Shown piece after piece: positions 52,959 to 62,779 of a stretch of 64,000 nucleotides of DNA (positions are counted from its first letter, which is position 1; the number at the start of each line of letters is the position of its first letter). The notes under the pieces are model-generated. The model was not told the DNA's origin, made no database searches, and was given only the letters and a program-made list of their open reading frames with translations. The stretch is taken from positions 1 through 64,000 of the forward strand of contig CACBHY010000005.1 of NCBI GenBank assembly GCA_902539165.1, written 5' to 3'. Made by a program: the position numbers and the translations under genes. This DNA is from an uncultured Pelagibacteraceae bacterium. Its GTDB lineage: Bacteria; Pseudomonadota; Alphaproteobacteria; Pelagibacterales; Pelagibacteraceae.

Positions 52959-53407
52959 TAAACTCTCCTTTTTTTTGGTGGTCTAGTTCCATTATGAGGC
53001 ATGGGTGTAGTGTCTTTAATAGACAAAATTTTAAATCCTCTTGCTTGTAAAGCTCTCAAAGCAGTTTCTCTTCCTGATCCTGGTCCTTTTACCTCAACAG
53101 ATAAGGTCTTCATCCCATACTCTAATGCTTTTGAAGCAGCGGAATCAGCAGCAATCTGTGCAGCATAAGGTGTGGATTTTCTCGATCCCTTAAACCCTTT
53201 TTGACCAGCTGAAGCCCAAGATATTACATTACCATTTGTATCAGCTATTGAAATTATTGTGTTATTAAAAGTTGATTGCACGTATGCAATTCCATTTAAA
53301 ATATTTTTTTTAACTTTCTTCTTTTTTGAATAAGAGCTTTTTGCACTCTTTTTAGAAGATTTTTCTAACTTCTGATCATTATTTTCAATTTTATCAGATT
53401 TTGCCAT
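52958..53407 (-). CDS. rpsK: 30S ribosomal protein S11, N-terminally extended
   Basis: S11 core with [43 protein letters not shown] and [18 protein letters not shown]. The protein has 149 residues against the usual 125-130; the excess is a Lys/Ser-rich N-terminal arm (residues 1-35). No internal ATG gives a shorter start near the core, so the arm is probably real. It ends where rpoA begins. Confidence 0.96.
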   Translation of the reverse strand: MAKSDKIENNDQKLEKSSKKSAKSSYSKKKKVKKNILNGIAYVQSTFNNTIISIADTNGNVISWASAGQKGFKGSRKSTPYAAQIAADSAASKALEYGMKTLSVEVKGPGSGRETALRALQARGFKILSIKDTTPMPHNGTRPPKKRRV

Positions 53408-53409
53408 AA

Positions 53410-53793
53410 CTATTTTTTAGTTGGTGTTAATTTCTTTCCTGCAATTGCTATTGCTTTTCCTTTTCTTGTTCTTGCGTTACACCTAGTTCTTTGACCTCTA
53501 ACTGGTAATTTTTTTCTGTGTCTTGTTCCTCTATAACACGCTAAATCGATTAATCTTTTTATGCTGAGTGAATAATCTCTTCTAAGATCTCCTTCAACTT
53601 TAAAATTTTGATCTATATACTCACGTATTTTTAATATTTCATCGTCAGTAAGTTCGTTAACTCTTTTTGCTTTTGGAATTTCAAGCGATGAACAAATCTT
53701 GTTGGAAAATTTATCTCCTATACCGTAAATATAGGTTAGTCCAATGTGGACAAGTTTGTTCTGTGGAATATTTATACCTGCTATACGAGCCAT
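53410..53793 (-). CDS. rpsM: 30S ribosomal protein S13
   Basis: Head protein contacting P-site tRNA and the inter-subunit bridge. [26 protein letters not shown] opens it and [18 protein letters not shown] follows, then a basic C-terminus. It begins after a 55-bp gap downstream of adk that contains a good candidate promoter, so the alpha operon (rpsM-rpsK-rpoA-rplQ) can be expressed separately. rpmJ is not between secY/adk and rpsM. Confidence 0.97.
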   Translation of the reverse strand: MARIAGINIPQNKLVHIGLTYIYGIGDKFSNKICSSLEIPKAKRVNELTDDEILKIREYIDQNFKVEGDLRRDYSLSIKRLIDLACYRGTRHRKKLPVRGQRTRCNARTRKGKAIAIAGKKLTPTKK

Positions 53794-53816
53794 GTGTTTT
53801 GTGATAAATTGTGCCT

Positions 53817-53844
53817 TTTATATAAGAAGATTAATCAAAGTCAA
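53817..53844 (-). promoter_or_regulatory. Candidate internal promoter for rpsM-rpsK-rpoA-rplQ
   Basis: On the minus strand TTGACT (53844-53839), 16 bases, TATAAA (53822-53817). It is the best sigma70-like match I saw in the window and falls in the only sizeable gap (55 bp) of the superoperon. Transcription would begin near 53810, about 17 bases before the rpsM ATG. It shares TTGACTTTG with the candidate rplM promoter. Confidence 0.5.
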
Positions 53845-53848
53845 CGTC

Positions 53849-54412
53849 TTAAACATTGATAAAAGTGTCAATTTTATTGGTTATTTGCTCAATTTCATCA
53901 CTACCATCAATTTCATGGAAATTAGAATTTTTAGAATAGAAATCCAGAACCGGTTTGGTTGTTTCCATATAAGTGTCATACCTTTTTAAAATTGTATCCA
54001 ATTCATCGTCTGATCTTTTTTCTAAGATTTTTCTTTTCTGTATTCGTTTGATTATTGTCTCTTTATTAACATTAAGAAAAAAAACAAAATCTATTTTCTG
54101 ATTTGAGCTATCAAGTAATAGGACTAAATTTTTTGCCTGATTTATTGTGCGTGGGTAGCCATCAAATATTAATTTATTTTTTTTTTGAGGATCAAAAACT
54201 TGTTTCTCTAAAAGTTGATTAACAATATTATCACTAACAAACCTTCCATCATTCATAACATCAATAATTTTTTTACCAATATCTGAATTATTTTTTATTT
54301 CCTCTCTTAAAATATCTCCAGTTGAAATTTGAAAATTATTGAGTTTTTTAACTAAATATTTGGCCTGTGTTCCTTTACCAGCACCCGGAGGTCCAAATAA
54401 AATTATATTCAC
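53849..54412 (-). CDS. adk: Adenylate kinase, short-lid form
   Basis: Interconverts AMP, ADP and ATP. P-loop GPPGAGKGTQ (residues 7-16), AMP-binding STGDILREEI and DGYPRTINQA are intact. The LID between KRIQKRKI and RSDDELDTILKR is only a few residues, with no zinc cysteines, so this is the short 187-residue type rather than the ~215-residue long form. It abuts secY and is followed by a 55-bp gap. Confidence 0.95.
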   Translation of the reverse strand: MNIILFGPPGAGKGTQAKYLVKKLNNFQISTGDILREEIKNNSDIGKKIIDVMNDGRFVSDNIVNQLLEKQVFDPQKKNKLIFDGYPRTINQAKNLVLLLDSSNQKIDFVFFLNVNKETIIKRIQKRKILEKRSDDELDTILKRYDTYMETTKPVLDFYSKNSNFHEIDGSDEIEQITNKIDTFINV

Positions 54413-55693
54413 TTATCTACCAAATTTAGTTTTTTTAATTAATTGTTCATACTGTGAACTCATCAATCTAGTTTGGATTTGAGTTACAGTGTCAATGGCA
54501 ACTACTACAACAATTAAAATTGAAGCACCACCTAAATAAAAAGGAATAGGATAATTTGCAATTAAAAATTCAGGCATTAAACACACCAAAGTTAAATATA
54601 AAGCACCAATAGTAGTAAGTTTGGTAGATATATTTTCTATATACATTGCTGTACTTTCACCGGGTCTAATACCTGGAACAAACCCACCATATTTTCTTAA
54701 ATTTTCTGCTGTCTCTGTTGGGTTAAATGTTATAGAGGTATAAAAAAAGGTGAAAAATATTATCCCCGATGCATAAAGCAACATGTATAAAGGTTGTCCC
54801 TGAGTAAAAAACGAGCTTAAATTTAAAAAAGTCTCGTTATCCGAAAACGAAAAATTTGAAAAAGTCACTGGTAATAATAAAAGTGCAGAAGCAAATATGG
54901 CAGGTATTACTCCTGCTTGATTTATTTTTAAAGGTAAATGAGATGATTCTCCACCATACATTTTATTACCCATTTGTCTCTTTGGGTAATTGATAAGAAT
55001 TTTTCTAAGTGCTCTTTCCATAAATACAACAAATAATATTGTCAAAATCAGTAGAACAAAAATAGCTAATATCATAAATGTTGATACAGCACCCGTTCTT
55101 CCAAGTTCAAATGTAGTTACAAGAGCCCTAGGTATTTCTGCAACAATCCCTGCAAAAATTATTAATGATATACCATTACCAATTCCTCTTTGAGTAATTT
55201 GTTCACCTAGCCACATTAAAAATATAGTACCGGCTACAATAGTTGTTACAGTTGTAATTTTAAAGAAAGCACCAGGGTTAATGACTAAATCTGCCGAAGA
55301 TTCTAAACCAACTGATAATCCATATCCTTGTACAGTCGCTAACAAAACAGTTCCATATCTTGTAATTTGTGTGATTTTTGCTCTACCAGTTTCACCTTGT
55401 GCTTTTAGATTTTTAAAATAATCAGACACCCCAGTTAAAAGCTGAACAATAATTGCAGATGATATATAAGGCATAATACCAAGAGCGAAAATAGCCATTC
55501 GGCTGACAGCTCCACCTGCAAATACGTTAAACATTCCAAGCAATCCCTTTTGATTACCATCCATCATTATTTTTAATTGTTCTGGATCTATACCCGGTAG
55601 AGGAACAAATGTTCCAAATCTATATACGGCAAGAATAAAAATAGTAAATATTATCCTATTTCGTAGATCAGTTGTTGATGATGAATCACTCAT
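54413..55693 (-). CDS. secY: Preprotein translocase subunit SecY
   Basis: Central channel of the Sec translocon, 426 residues with ten membrane helices. Signatures include FVPLPGIDPEQL, LGIMPYISSAIIVQLL, NPTETAENLRKYGGFVPGIRPG and the last cytoplasmic loop with QTRLMSSQYEQLIKK. It lies 9 bp after rplO and abuts adk, the standard spc operon end. Confidence 0.98.
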   Translation of the reverse strand: MSDSSSTTDLRNRIIFTIFILAVYRFGTFVPLPGIDPEQLKIMMDGNQKGLLGMFNVFAGGAVSRMAIFALGIMPYISSAIIVQLLTGVSDYFKNLKAQGETGRAKITQITRYGTVLLATVQGYGLSVGLESSADLVINPGAFFKITTVTTIVAGTIFLMWLGEQITQRGIGNGISLIIFAGIVAEIPRALVTTFELGRTGAVSTFMILAIFVLLILTILFVVFMERALRKILINYPKRQMGNKMYGGESSHLPLKINQAGVIPAIFASALLLLPVTFSNFSFSDNETFLNLSSFFTQGQPLYMLLYASGIIFFTFFYTSITFNPTETAENLRKYGGFVPGIRPGESTAMYIENISTKLTTIGALYLTLVCLMPEFLIANYPIPFYLGGASILIVVVVAIDTVTQIQTRLMSSQYEQLIKKTKFGR

Positions 55694-55702
55694 ATCAATT
55701 AA

Positions 55703-56155
55703 CTATTTTTTTAGTTGAATAGATCCACCAATTTTTTCAAGTTTTTCTATTGCGGACTTTGAGGCTAAATCTGCCTCAATATTAATTTTATCCTTAACTT
55801 CACCTGTACCTAAGATCTTAAGTTTTTTTGCATTCTTGTTTATTAATTTTAACTTCTTTAATAATTCAGAATTAAGCACTACGTTAGTGTTTATATTTTT
55901 CTTATCAATATATGATTGAATTTTTTCTAAATTTAAAATTGCTATTTGATCCTTTGAAATGGGATTAAATCCTCTTTTTGGTAATCTTCGATACAATGGC
56001 ATTTGACCACCTTCAAAACTTTTAATAGCAACACCAGATCTTGATTTTTGACCTTTAACTCCTCTACCTGATGTTTTTCCCTTACCAGAGCCAATACCTC
56101 TACCAACTCTAATTTTAGATTTATTTATCTTTTCTCTATTATTTAAACTTATCAT
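55703..56155 (-). CDS. rplO: 50S ribosomal protein L15
   Basis: Late-assembly protein with the glycine-rich N-terminus [36 protein letters not shown] and a C-terminal [11 protein letters not shown]. Its ATG overlaps the rpsE stop by one base, which leaves no room for rpmD (L30), the gene normally found between them. Confidence 0.96.
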   Translation of the reverse strand: MISLNNREKINKSKIRVGRGIGSGKGKTSGRGVKGQKSRSGVAIKSFEGGQMPLYRRLPKRGFNPISKDQIAILNLEKIQSYIDKKNINTNVVLNSELLKKLKLINKNAKKLKILGTGEVKDKINIEADLASKSAIEKLEKIGGSIQLKK

Positions 56156-56670
56156 TATCCTCTTTTTTCAACTATCTCGGAAATTTTCTTATTTCTTATT
56201 GCAGAAATTTGTTTGGGTGAACTTTGCTTCAACAAAGCTTTCATTGTAGCTCTAATAACATTATGTGCATTAGAGGTACCCATTGATTTAGCCACAATAT
56301 CTTTTACACCTAAAACTTCACAAACTGCTCTAACAGGTCCTCCTGCGATAATTCCTGTTCCTTTAGACGCTGCCCTTAAAACAATTCTACCAGAGCCATC
56401 TTTTGCTTTAACATCATGATGTATAGTTCTCCCTTCTCTAAGAGGAATATGAGTAAGTTTTCTTCTAGCCATTTCATTAGCCTTTTTAATAGCATCTGGA
56501 ACTTGTTTCGCCTTTGCATGAGCTATTCCGATTTTACCAGCTTGATTGCCGACTACAACTAATGCTGAAAAACCAAATCTTCTTCCACCCTTCACAACTT
56601 TGGTAATTCTGTTTATGTGAACTAATTTTTCAAGTATATCGTCGTTTTTTTTATTTTTAAAATTTTCCAT
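56155..56670 (-). CDS. rpsE: 30S ribosomal protein S5
   Basis: Decoding-accuracy protein of the small subunit. It has [33 protein letters not shown]-type [36 protein letters not shown] and [14 protein letters not shown] start at ATG 56670 (MENFKNKK, 171 residues), one base after rplR; six more codons are open upstream inside rplR. It is followed without a gap by rplO. Confidence 0.96.
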   Translation of the reverse strand: MENFKNKKNDDILEKLVHINRITKVVKGGRRFGFSALVVVGNQAGKIGIAHAKAKQVPDAIKKANEMARRKLTHIPLREGRTIHHDVKAKDGSGRIVLRAASKGTGIIAGGPVRAVCEVLGVKDIVAKSMGTSNAHNVIRATMKALLKQSSPKQISAIRNKKISEIVEKRG

Positions 56671-56671
56671 A

Positions 56672-57028
56672 TTAAAATTCCATTCCATTTTCTCTTAAGG
56701 TTTCAGCAAAAGCTTTAACTCTGCCATGATATTTATACGAACCTCTATCAAAATAGATTTTGGTTATATTTTTTTCTTGAGCCTTTTTTGCTAATTTTTG
56801 TGCCACTAGTTTAGATAGTTCAGTTTTATTTACTTTTTCACCAGACTTAAGATCCTTTTCAACTGAAGATGCAGACAACAATGTTACCTTTTTAATATCA
56901 TCAATTATTTGAGCTGAAATATTTTTTGCTGATCTTGAGATGCTCAATCTAAATCTATCGCTTGCCGCAACCCTTTTAACTTTGTTGCTTACACGAAACT
57001 TTTTTCTAATACTTGTGTTTAGATTCAT
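56672..57028 (-). CDS. rplR: 50S ribosomal protein L18
   Basis: Binds 5S rRNA. The 118-residue protein has [48 protein letters not shown], the conserved C-terminal L18 block. It overlaps rplF by one base. Confidence 0.96.
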   Translation of the reverse strand: MNLNTSIRKKFRVSNKVKRVAASDRFRLSISRSAKNISAQIIDDIKKVTLLSASSVEKDLKSGEKVNKTELSKLVAQKLAKKAQEKNITKIYFDRGSYKYHGRVKAFAETLRENGMEF

Positions 57029-57567
57029 TATTTTTTCTTTCCTTCTTTTTTAAGAACATATTGTCCTTTTTCTCTTATTCCCTTACCTTTGTAAGGTTCT
57101 ATTTTTCTCAAGGTTTTAATTTTAGATGCAACAGCACCAACAAGTTGCTTGTCTGATCCTGTGATTTTTAAAGTTGTTTGTTTTTCAACTGCAATTTTAA
57201 TACCTTCAGGGATATCAAAATCAATATCGTGACTATATCCTAATTGTAAATTTAATTGATTGCTCTTTAGAGCAGCTCTATATCCTACACCAACTAATTC
57301 TAAGATTTTTTCATAACCAGCACTAGAGCCTATAACAGCATTATTAATTAAGCTTCTATTCATGCCCCAAAGTCTTTTTGAATTTTGATCAACTTTTTTA
57401 GGTTTTATAGATATTTCTTTTCCCTCTTTTATATCTAAATTAAACATATCAAGATCAATATTGATTGATTTTTTACCTAATGGACCCTCAATGTTGATAA
57501 TATTACCAGCTAAAGCAACTTTAACTTTTTCAGGGATTGATATATTTACTTTACCTATTTTAGACAT
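57028..57567 (-). CDS. rplF: 50S ribosomal protein L6
   Basis: Two-domain protein near the sarcin-ricin loop. [17 protein letters not shown] at the start, [25 protein letters not shown] in the second domain and the C-terminal [23 protein letters not shown] motif. Length 179; one-base overlaps with rpsH and rplR. Confidence 0.97.
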   Translation of the reverse strand: MSKIGKVNISIPEKVKVALAGNIINIEGPLGKKSINIDLDMFNLDIKEGKEISIKPKKVDQNSKRLWGMNRSLINNAVIGSSAGYEKILELVGVGYRAALKSNQLNLQLGYSHDIDFDIPEGIKIAVEKQTTLKITGSDKQLVGAVASKIKTLRKIEPYKGKGIREKGQYVLKKEGKKK

Positions 57568-57962
57568 TAAAATACCTTACAGATTATTTCTCCACCGACT
57601 TTTTGTTTTCTAGCATCGATATCAGTCATAACACCTTTTGGTGTAGAGATTATAGCAATACCAAGTCCATTGTTAATTCTCGGTAGACCACTTGCACTTG
57701 AAAAAATTCTTCTTCCAGGCTTTGAAACTCTCTCAAAAGCACTGATAACTGGATTCCCTGAATGATATTTTAGTTCTAAGGATAAAGTAGGTTTTTTATC
57801 TTCAACATTAATTTTAAAATCTTTTATAAATCCTTCATTTTTTAATATGTCAGCAATTTTTGTTTTAAAATTAGAAGAAGGCAATTCTACTTTTTTATGA
57901 TTTCTAGCTTGAGCATTTTTTACTCTTGCAATCATATCTCCTATTGGGTCACTTAAACTCAT
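57567..57962 (-). CDS. rpsH: 30S ribosomal protein S8
   Basis: Central-domain organiser and translational repressor of the spc operon in other bacteria. It begins SLSDPIGDMIARVKNAQ and contains SKPGRRIFSS and NNGLGIAIISTPKGVMTD with the RNA-binding C-terminal half. Length 131. It starts 11 bp after rpsN. Confidence 0.97.
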   Translation of the reverse strand: MSLSDPIGDMIARVKNAQARNHKKVELPSSNFKTKIADILKNEGFIKDFKINVEDKKPTLSLELKYHSGNPVISAFERVSKPGRRIFSSASGLPRINNGLGIAIISTPKGVMTDIDARKQKVGGEIICKVF

Positions 57963-57973
57963 AATTATCCTTT

Positions 57974-58279
57974 CTACCAGCTAGATTTAACTAGACCTGG
58001 TATCTTTCCTTGTAATCCTAATTGTCTTAATGCAATTCTTGAAATTTTTAATTTTCTATAAACTCCATGCGGTCTTCCTGTTATTTCACATCTATTCATA
58101 ACTCTGGTTTTTGCTGAGTTTCTTGGTAATTTTGATAATTTTTGTTGTGCCTTAAATCTTTCTTCAAGTGAAATTTTTTTGTCCATCACTATTTTTTTCA
58201 AAGCTGCTCTTTTCTTATAAAGCCTATCTGATAATTTAATTCTACTTTTATTTTTATTTACTGCACTCAATTTAGCCAT
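57974..58279 (-). CDS. rpsN: 30S ribosomal protein S14 (zinc-free form)
   Basis: 101-residue long form with ERFKAQQKLSKLPRNSAKTR, NRCEITGRPHGVYRKLKISR and GLQGKIPGLVKSSW. The single Cys shows that it is the C- form without a zinc ribbon, as usual in Proteobacteria. It follows rplE by 2 bp. Confidence 0.97.
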   Translation of the reverse strand: MAKLSAVNKNKSRIKLSDRLYKKRAALKKIVMDKKISLEERFKAQQKLSKLPRNSAKTRVMNRCEITGRPHGVYRKLKISRIALRQLGLQGKIPGLVKSSW

Positions 58280-58281
58280 GT

Positions 58282-58836
58282 TTAATTATCTCCTTTTTTT
58301 ATAAATGGAAAATTCATTTTTTCTAATAATGCGAAACTATGTTCTTTATTAATAGCTTTGATTACAATTATTATATCGATCCCTCTCACTTTATCAGCTC
58401 TATCAAAACTAACTTCAGGGAAAATTATGTGTTCTTTGATACCAAATGTGTAATTGCCAAATTTATCAAATCCTTTTGGTGACAGCCCTCTAAAATCTTT
58501 AATTCTAGGTAGAGCAATATTAACTAATCTATCTAAAAATTCATACATTTTGTTCTTTCTGAGTGTAACTTTTAAACCAGCATTAGATCCTTTTCTTGTT
58601 TTAAAATTAGCAACTGACTTTTTAAATTTTGTTGTAACTGGTTTTTGTCCGGTAATCTTAGCCATATCTTCTTCACATGATTTTAGAATTTTTCCATCTG
58701 AAGCATCTAATCCAAGACCCATATTCAAAACAATTTTTTCAATTTTTGGTGTCATATAAATATTTTTAAATCCAAATTGATCTTTCAACGCTGGCTGAAT
58801 TTCTTTATTGAATATTTCTTTTAATCTAGGAGTCAT
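58282..58836 (-). CDS. rplE: 50S ribosomal protein L5
   Basis: Binds 5S rRNA and P-site tRNA. The 184-residue protein has YMTPKIEKIVLNMGLG, ITGQKPVTTKFKKSVANFKTRKG, FLDRLVNIALPRIKDFRGL and YTFGIKEHIIFPE. It overlaps rplX by one base. Confidence 0.97.
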   Translation of the reverse strand: MTPRLKEIFNKEIQPALKDQFGFKNIYMTPKIEKIVLNMGLGLDASDGKILKSCEEDMAKITGQKPVTTKFKKSVANFKTRKGSNAGLKVTLRKNKMYEFLDRLVNIALPRIKDFRGLSPKGFDKFGNYTFGIKEHIIFPEVSFDRADKVRGIDIIIVIKAINKEHSFALLEKMNFPFIKKGDN

Positions 58837-59081
58837 TATTTTTTAGCCTCTTTTTTTTTATCAGCTTTTTCATCAATTAATTTTAAGTTAGACAAATGAA
58901 TAAAGCCCTCTTTAGGAAAAATTCCACCTTTTTTCTCTTTTGTCGTCTTAACATGTTTTTTAACCATATTAATTTCCTTTACTTTTGCTCTATTATTTGC
59001 TCTATCAATTTCTATGACTTCACCCTCTTTTTTTCTATCTTTGCCAGTCAAAACTCTCACTTTTAAACCCTTTTTAATCAT
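58836..59081 (-). CDS. rplX: 50S ribosomal protein L24, C-terminally shortened
   Basis: KOW-domain assembly initiator: [42 protein letters not shown] and [10 protein letters not shown]. At 81 residues it lacks the final ~20-25 residues of ordinary L24 (the RVGYKV and R-x-x-K-K block) and instead ends in a short Lys-rich tail. It lies between rplN and rplE with minimal spacing. Confidence 0.94.
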   Translation of the reverse strand: MIKKGLKVRVLTGKDRKKEGEVIEIDRANNRAKVKEINMVKKHVKTTKEKKGGIFPKEGFIHLSNLKLIDEKADKKKEAKK

Positions 59082-59082
59082 C

Positions 59083-59451
59083 TTATAAAACCTCCGGGGC
59101 TAATGAAATTATCTTCATTTGACCTCTGCTTCTTAATTCTCTTGTGACAGGACCAAAAATTCTAGTACCAACTGGTTCGCCTTTTTCATCTACTAAAACT
59201 GCTGCATTATTATCAAATTTTACTTTTGAACCATCATTCCTATGAATTCCTTTTTTAACTCTAACAACAACTGCCTTATGAACTGTTCCCTTTTTGACTT
59301 TACCTTTAGGTATAGCTTCTTTAACAGCAATAACTATTGTGTCTCCAATACTTGCATATCGTCTTTTAGATCCTCCAAGAACTTTTATACACTCTATTCT
59401 TTTTGCACCTGTATTATCGGCAACTTGTAATTCTGTTTGTACACCAATCAT
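59083..59451 (-). CDS. rplN: 50S ribosomal protein L14
   Basis: Bridges to 16S rRNA at the subunit interface. 122 residues: [52 protein letters not shown], and [26 protein letters not shown]. Its ATG overlaps the rpsQ stop by one base. Confidence 0.98.
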   Translation of the reverse strand: MIGVQTELQVADNTGAKRIECIKVLGGSKRRYASIGDTIVIAVKEAIPKGKVKKGTVHKAVVVRVKKGIHRNDGSKVKFDNNAAVLVDEKGEPVGTRIFGPVTRELRSRGQMKIISLAPEVL

Positions 59452-59687
59452 TATTTTGTATTCTCCATAACTTGAAATTTTTTATTTTTTGAAAAGGGCT
59501 TACTTTCAATTATTGATACTTTATCACCTGTTTTGAATTTATTATTTTCATCATGGGCATTATAATTTTTTCTAACCTTAATTACCTTTTTAAGCAAAGG
59601 ATGTGAATACTTTCGTTCAACCATTACGGTCACAGTCTTGTTTGGCTTATCGCTTATAACTACACCCGTTAATATTTTTTTAGGCAT
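59451..59687 (-). CDS. rpsQ: 30S ribosomal protein S17
   Basis: OB-fold primary binder of 16S rRNA. 78 residues with [30 protein letters not shown] and [19 protein letters not shown]. It overlaps rpmC by 8 nt. Confidence 0.97.
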   Translation of the reverse strand: MPKKILTGVVISDKPNKTVTVMVERKYSHPLLKKVIKVRKNYNAHDENNKFKTGDKVSIIESKPFSKNKKFQVMENTK

Positions 59688-59871
59688 TTATTTTTCCTTT
59701 AAATATAGTTTTTAATCTCGCTATTGTTTTTCTTGTTTCTCTAATTTTTGCTGGATTTGTTATTTGTGAATTCATTTTCTGAAATCTAAAATTAAAGAGA
59801 TCTTTTTTATGTTTCTCAATATTTTTCAAAACTTCATCCTTTGATAATTTTTTAATTTCTTGCTTTTTCAT
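59680..59871 (-). CDS. rpmC: 50S ribosomal protein L29
   Basis: Two-helix protein near the exit tunnel, 63 residues. [41 protein letters not shown] carries the L29 pattern LF.LRFQ....Q..N....R. It overlaps rplP by one base and rpsQ by eight. Confidence 0.96.
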   Translation of the reverse strand: MKKQEIKKLSKDEVLKNIEKHKKDLFNFRFQKMNSQITNPAKIRETRKTIARLKTIFKGKINA

Positions 59872-60281
59872 TATACAAATCTCTTAATTGTTTTTGTTTT
59901 GATTGGTAATTTTGCTGAAGCTTTATATAGAGCCTCTTTGGCTATTTGTTCTGAAACACCGTCAACCTCAAATAAAATTCTGCCCGGTTTAACTCTACAA
60001 GCAAAAAACTCAGGTGAACCTTTACCTTTACCCATTCTAACCTCAATCGGTTTTTTGGAAACTGGTATATTTGGAAAAATCCTGGTCCAAACTCGACCTT
60101 GTCTTTTCATATGTCTGGTTAGAGCAACTCTGGCAGCTTCAATTTGTTTACCAGTCACTCTTTCTGGCTGTAAAGCTTTTAATGCATAAGATCCATAATT
60201 TATAGTACTTGCTCTTGTAGCGGTACCATGAATTCTACCTTTGTGTGCTTTTCTCCACCTAGTTCTAACTGGTTGTAACAT
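59871..60281 (-). CDS. rplP: 50S ribosomal protein L16
   Basis: Organises the A-site region of the large subunit. 136 residues, with [63 protein letters not shown] and [21 protein letters not shown]. One-base overlaps with rpsC and rpmC. Confidence 0.98.
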   Translation of the reverse strand: MLQPVRTRWRKAHKGRIHGTATRASTINYGSYALKALQPERVTGKQIEAARVALTRHMKRQGRVWTRIFPNIPVSKKPIEVRMGKGKGSPEFFACRVKPGRILFEVDGVSEQIAKEALYKASAKLPIKTKTIKRFV

Positions 60282-60961
60282 TACTGTTTACCCTCTTGTG
60301 GTATTGCTTTATTCGTTTCTTGGCTAAATTCTCTTGCAAAAACTTCACCTTTGTAAATCCAAACCTTAATACCAATTATTCCATAAGTAGTTAAAGCTTC
60401 TGCCTCAGCATAATCAATGTCTGCTCTTAATGTGTGTGACGGAATGCTTCCATCTCTTAACCACTCTGTTCTAGCAATTTCATTTCCACCTAGTCTACCG
60501 CTAACTGAAACTTTGATTCCTTTTGCACCTAATCTAATACACGATTGCATGGCTCTTTTCATTGCTCTCCTATACGAAATTCTTTTCACTAGCTGTTGTG
60601 CTATATTCTCTGCAACTAAATAAGCATTGGTCTCTGGTTTTTTTACTTCTTTGATATTTAAATTTACTTCGTTCTTAGTGAATTTCGACAGATTGTTTTT
60701 TATTTTATCAATGTCACTTCCTTTTTTACCAATCACAAATCCAGGTCTAGAAGTATAGATAGTCACGTAACACTTGTTAGATGTTCGTTCAATCATAACT
60801 TTGGACACACCTGAGTTAATAACATTTTTTTTTATATATTCGCGGATTTTAAAATCTTCAATTAAGTAGTTACCAAAATCTTTTTTTTTAGCATACCAAA
60901 CAGAGTCCCAACCTCTGTTTACACCTAATCTAAAACCTATAGGATTAACTTTTTGACCCAT
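60281..60961 (-). CDS. rpsC: 30S ribosomal protein S3
   Basis: Two KH-like domains at the mRNA entry. 226 residues, with [40 protein letters not shown] (KH GxxG loop), [20 protein letters not shown], and [19 protein letters not shown]. It overlaps rplV by 17 nt. Confidence 0.98.
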   Translation of the reverse strand: MGQKVNPIGFRLGVNRGWDSVWYAKKKDFGNYLIEDFKIREYIKKNVINSGVSKVMIERTSNKCYVTIYTSRPGFVIGKKGSDIDKIKNNLSKFTKNEVNLNIKEVKKPETNAYLVAENIAQQLVKRISYRRAMKRAMQSCIRLGAKGIKVSVSGRLGGNEIARTEWLRDGSIPSHTLRADIDYAEAEALTTYGIIGIKVWIYKGEVFAREFSQETNKAIPQEGKQ

Positions 60962-61343
60962 GCTTCTCCATTTGTTTTGATTCTGATAAAATTATTGTAA
61001 CTGAAGACCAAGGTTTCAAAATTGGGGCTGCTCTCCCTTTTGCACGAGGTCTAAATCTTTTCATAACTATTTTTTTTCCACAATATGCTTCCTTAACAAC
61101 TAGACTGTCAATGTCATACTGAAAGTTATTTTCTGCATTTGCAACTGCTGAACTGATTGTTTTTCTAATATCTCTTGTAATTCTTTTTTCAGAAAACTGT
61201 AAATCTCTAATTGCTACATCAACTTTTTTTCCAACTATACTTTTTAGTATTGGATTAAGTTTTCTGACGCTTGATCTAACGCCATTATTGATAGACTTTA
61301 CAGTCTTATCTTTATTCTTATCAATTTTCTTTTTTTTACCCAT
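60945..61343 (-). CDS. rplV: 50S ribosomal protein L22
   Basis: Lines the peptide exit tunnel. 132 residues with ISSAVANAENNFQYDIDSL and the tunnel hairpin KRFRPRAKGRAAPILKPWS. The N-terminal 20 residues are Lys-rich and somewhat longer than in E. coli L22. It lies 2 bp after rpsS and overlaps rpsC by 17 nt. Confidence 0.96.
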   Translation of the reverse strand: MGKKKKIDKNKDKTVKSINNGVRSSVRKLNPILKSIVGKKVDVAIRDLQFSEKRITRDIRKTISSAVANAENNFQYDIDSLVVKEAYCGKKIVMKRFRPRAKGRAAPILKPWSSVTIILSESKQMEKHGSKS

Positions 61344-61345
61344 GT

Positions 61346-61642
61346 TTATTTCTTATCCGCTGTTGCAGGTTTAGCTTTTTTATCTGCTGGTGTATGACCA
61401 AAAAATGTTCTTGTTGGTGCAAACTCACCTAGCTTATGTCCAACCATATCTTCTGATATTGTAATTGGTATAAATTTTTTTCCATTATAAATTTGGAAAC
61501 TTACTCCAACAAAATCAGGTAAAATAGTTGATTTTCTTGACCATGTTTTGATAGGAATTTTTTTTGGGTCATCTTTATATTTATCAACTTTCTTAATTAA
61601 ACTTTCTTCTACAAAAGGTCCCTTCCAAACTGCTCTAGCCAT
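61346..61642 (-). CDS. rpsS: 30S ribosomal protein S19
   Basis: Head protein next to S13. 98 residues with [39 protein letters not shown] and [19 protein letters not shown]. The last 10 residues are an Ala/Lys tail. It overlaps rplB by one base. Confidence 0.97.
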   Translation of the reverse strand: MARAVWKGPFVEESLIKKVDKYKDDPKKIPIKTWSRKSTILPDFVGVSFQIYNGKKFIPITISEDMVGHKLGEFAPTRTFFGHTPADKKAKPATADKK

Positions 61643-62481
61643 TATTTATTATCCTTCCTTTTGTTTCTTCTCTTAACTATAAATTTATCTGTTCTCTTAT
61701 TATCTCTAGTTTTTAATCCTTTAGCTGATTGACCCGTAGGTGAAACAGGATGTCTTCCACCAGCAGATTTACCTTCACCTCCTCCATGAGGGTGATCCAC
61801 AGGGTTTTTAACAACACCTCTTGTGTGTGGTCTTCTTCCTAGCCATCTTGATCTACCTGCTTTACCAATTTTAATATTTTTTTGATCTGGATTACTTAAA
61901 ATTCCTATTGTTGCTAAGGCTCTTGAATCAATTTTTCTTACTTCACCTGAAGCGAGTTTAATCAAACTGTAATTTCCATCCAATCCACTTATAGTTACAG
62001 AAGAACCTGCAGATCTAGCAATTTTTCCGCCACCACCAGGCTGAATTTCAACATTATGAATATTGATACCAACTGGAATATCTTGCAATGGCATACAGTT
62101 GCCAATTTTAATCTCTTTTTTTGATCCACTTTCAATCTTGTCACCAACATTTATTTTTTGAGGTGCAAGAAAATACGAATGAGTTCCATCCTCAAATTTG
62201 ACCAACATAATATAGCATGATCTATTTGGATCATATTCTACTCTTTCAACTGTAGCTTCCATGTCAAATTTCTTTCTATAAAAATCGACATGTCTGTACA
62301 TTTTCTTATGACCACCTGCTCTATTTATTGAAGTAATGTGACCGTTATTATTTCTACCCTTCATAGCATTTTTGGGAGACACAAGAGATTTAAATGGTTT
62401 ACCTTTCCACAATCCAGTTCTATCAACTAAAATGGTGCCTCTAGTAGATTTTGTGTAAGGTTTGAAAGTTTTTAATGCCAT
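61642..62481 (-). CDS. rplB: 50S ribosomal protein L2
   Basis: Peptidyl-transferase-region protein. 279 residues with [58 protein letters not shown], and the catalytic-site loop [20 protein letters not shown]. It lies 3 bp after rplW. Confidence 0.98.
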   Translation of the reverse strand: MALKTFKPYTKSTRGTILVDRTGLWKGKPFKSLVSPKNAMKGRNNNGHITSINRAGGHKKMYRHVDFYRKKFDMEATVERVEYDPNRSCYIMLVKFEDGTHSYFLAPQKINVGDKIESGSKKEIKIGNCMPLQDIPVGINIHNVEIQPGGGGKIARSAGSSVTISGLDGNYSLIKLASGEVRKIDSRALATIGILSNPDQKNIKIGKAGRSRWLGRRPHTRGVVKNPVDHPHGGGEGKSAGGRHPVSPTGQSAKGLKTRDNKRTDKFIVKRRNKRKDNK

Positions 62482-62484
62482 TTA

Positions 62485-62778
62485 TTAAATTCCTGTTGTT
62501 AGATCAATACTTTGACCTTTTTTAAGGGTAATTATTGCTTTTTTATATCCTGATACTTTTACTTTTTTCCCTCTAGTAATTTTAGTTCTATTCTGTTTGT
62601 TGATAATATTAATTTTAGTAACATTTACTTTGAAAATCTTTTCAATATTTTTTTTTAGATTTTTCTTATTTGCACCATCTGGTACTTTAAATGTAATTTT
62701 ATTCAATTCAGATAAATTTGTTGATTTCTCAGTCACAACTGGTGAAAGAATTTTATCGTATAAATGTATTTTATCCAT
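62485..62778 (-). CDS. rplW: 50S ribosomal protein L23
   Basis: Docking site for trigger factor and SRP at the tunnel exit. 97 residues with YDKILSPVVTEKSTNLSELNKITFKV and KKNIEKIFKVNVTKINIINK. It lies one base after rplD. Confidence 0.96.
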   Translation of the reverse strand: MDKIHLYDKILSPVVTEKSTNLSELNKITFKVPDGANKKNLKKNIEKIFKVNVTKINIINKQNRTKITRGKKVKVSGYKKAIITLKKGQSIDLTTGI

Positions 62779-62779
62779 T

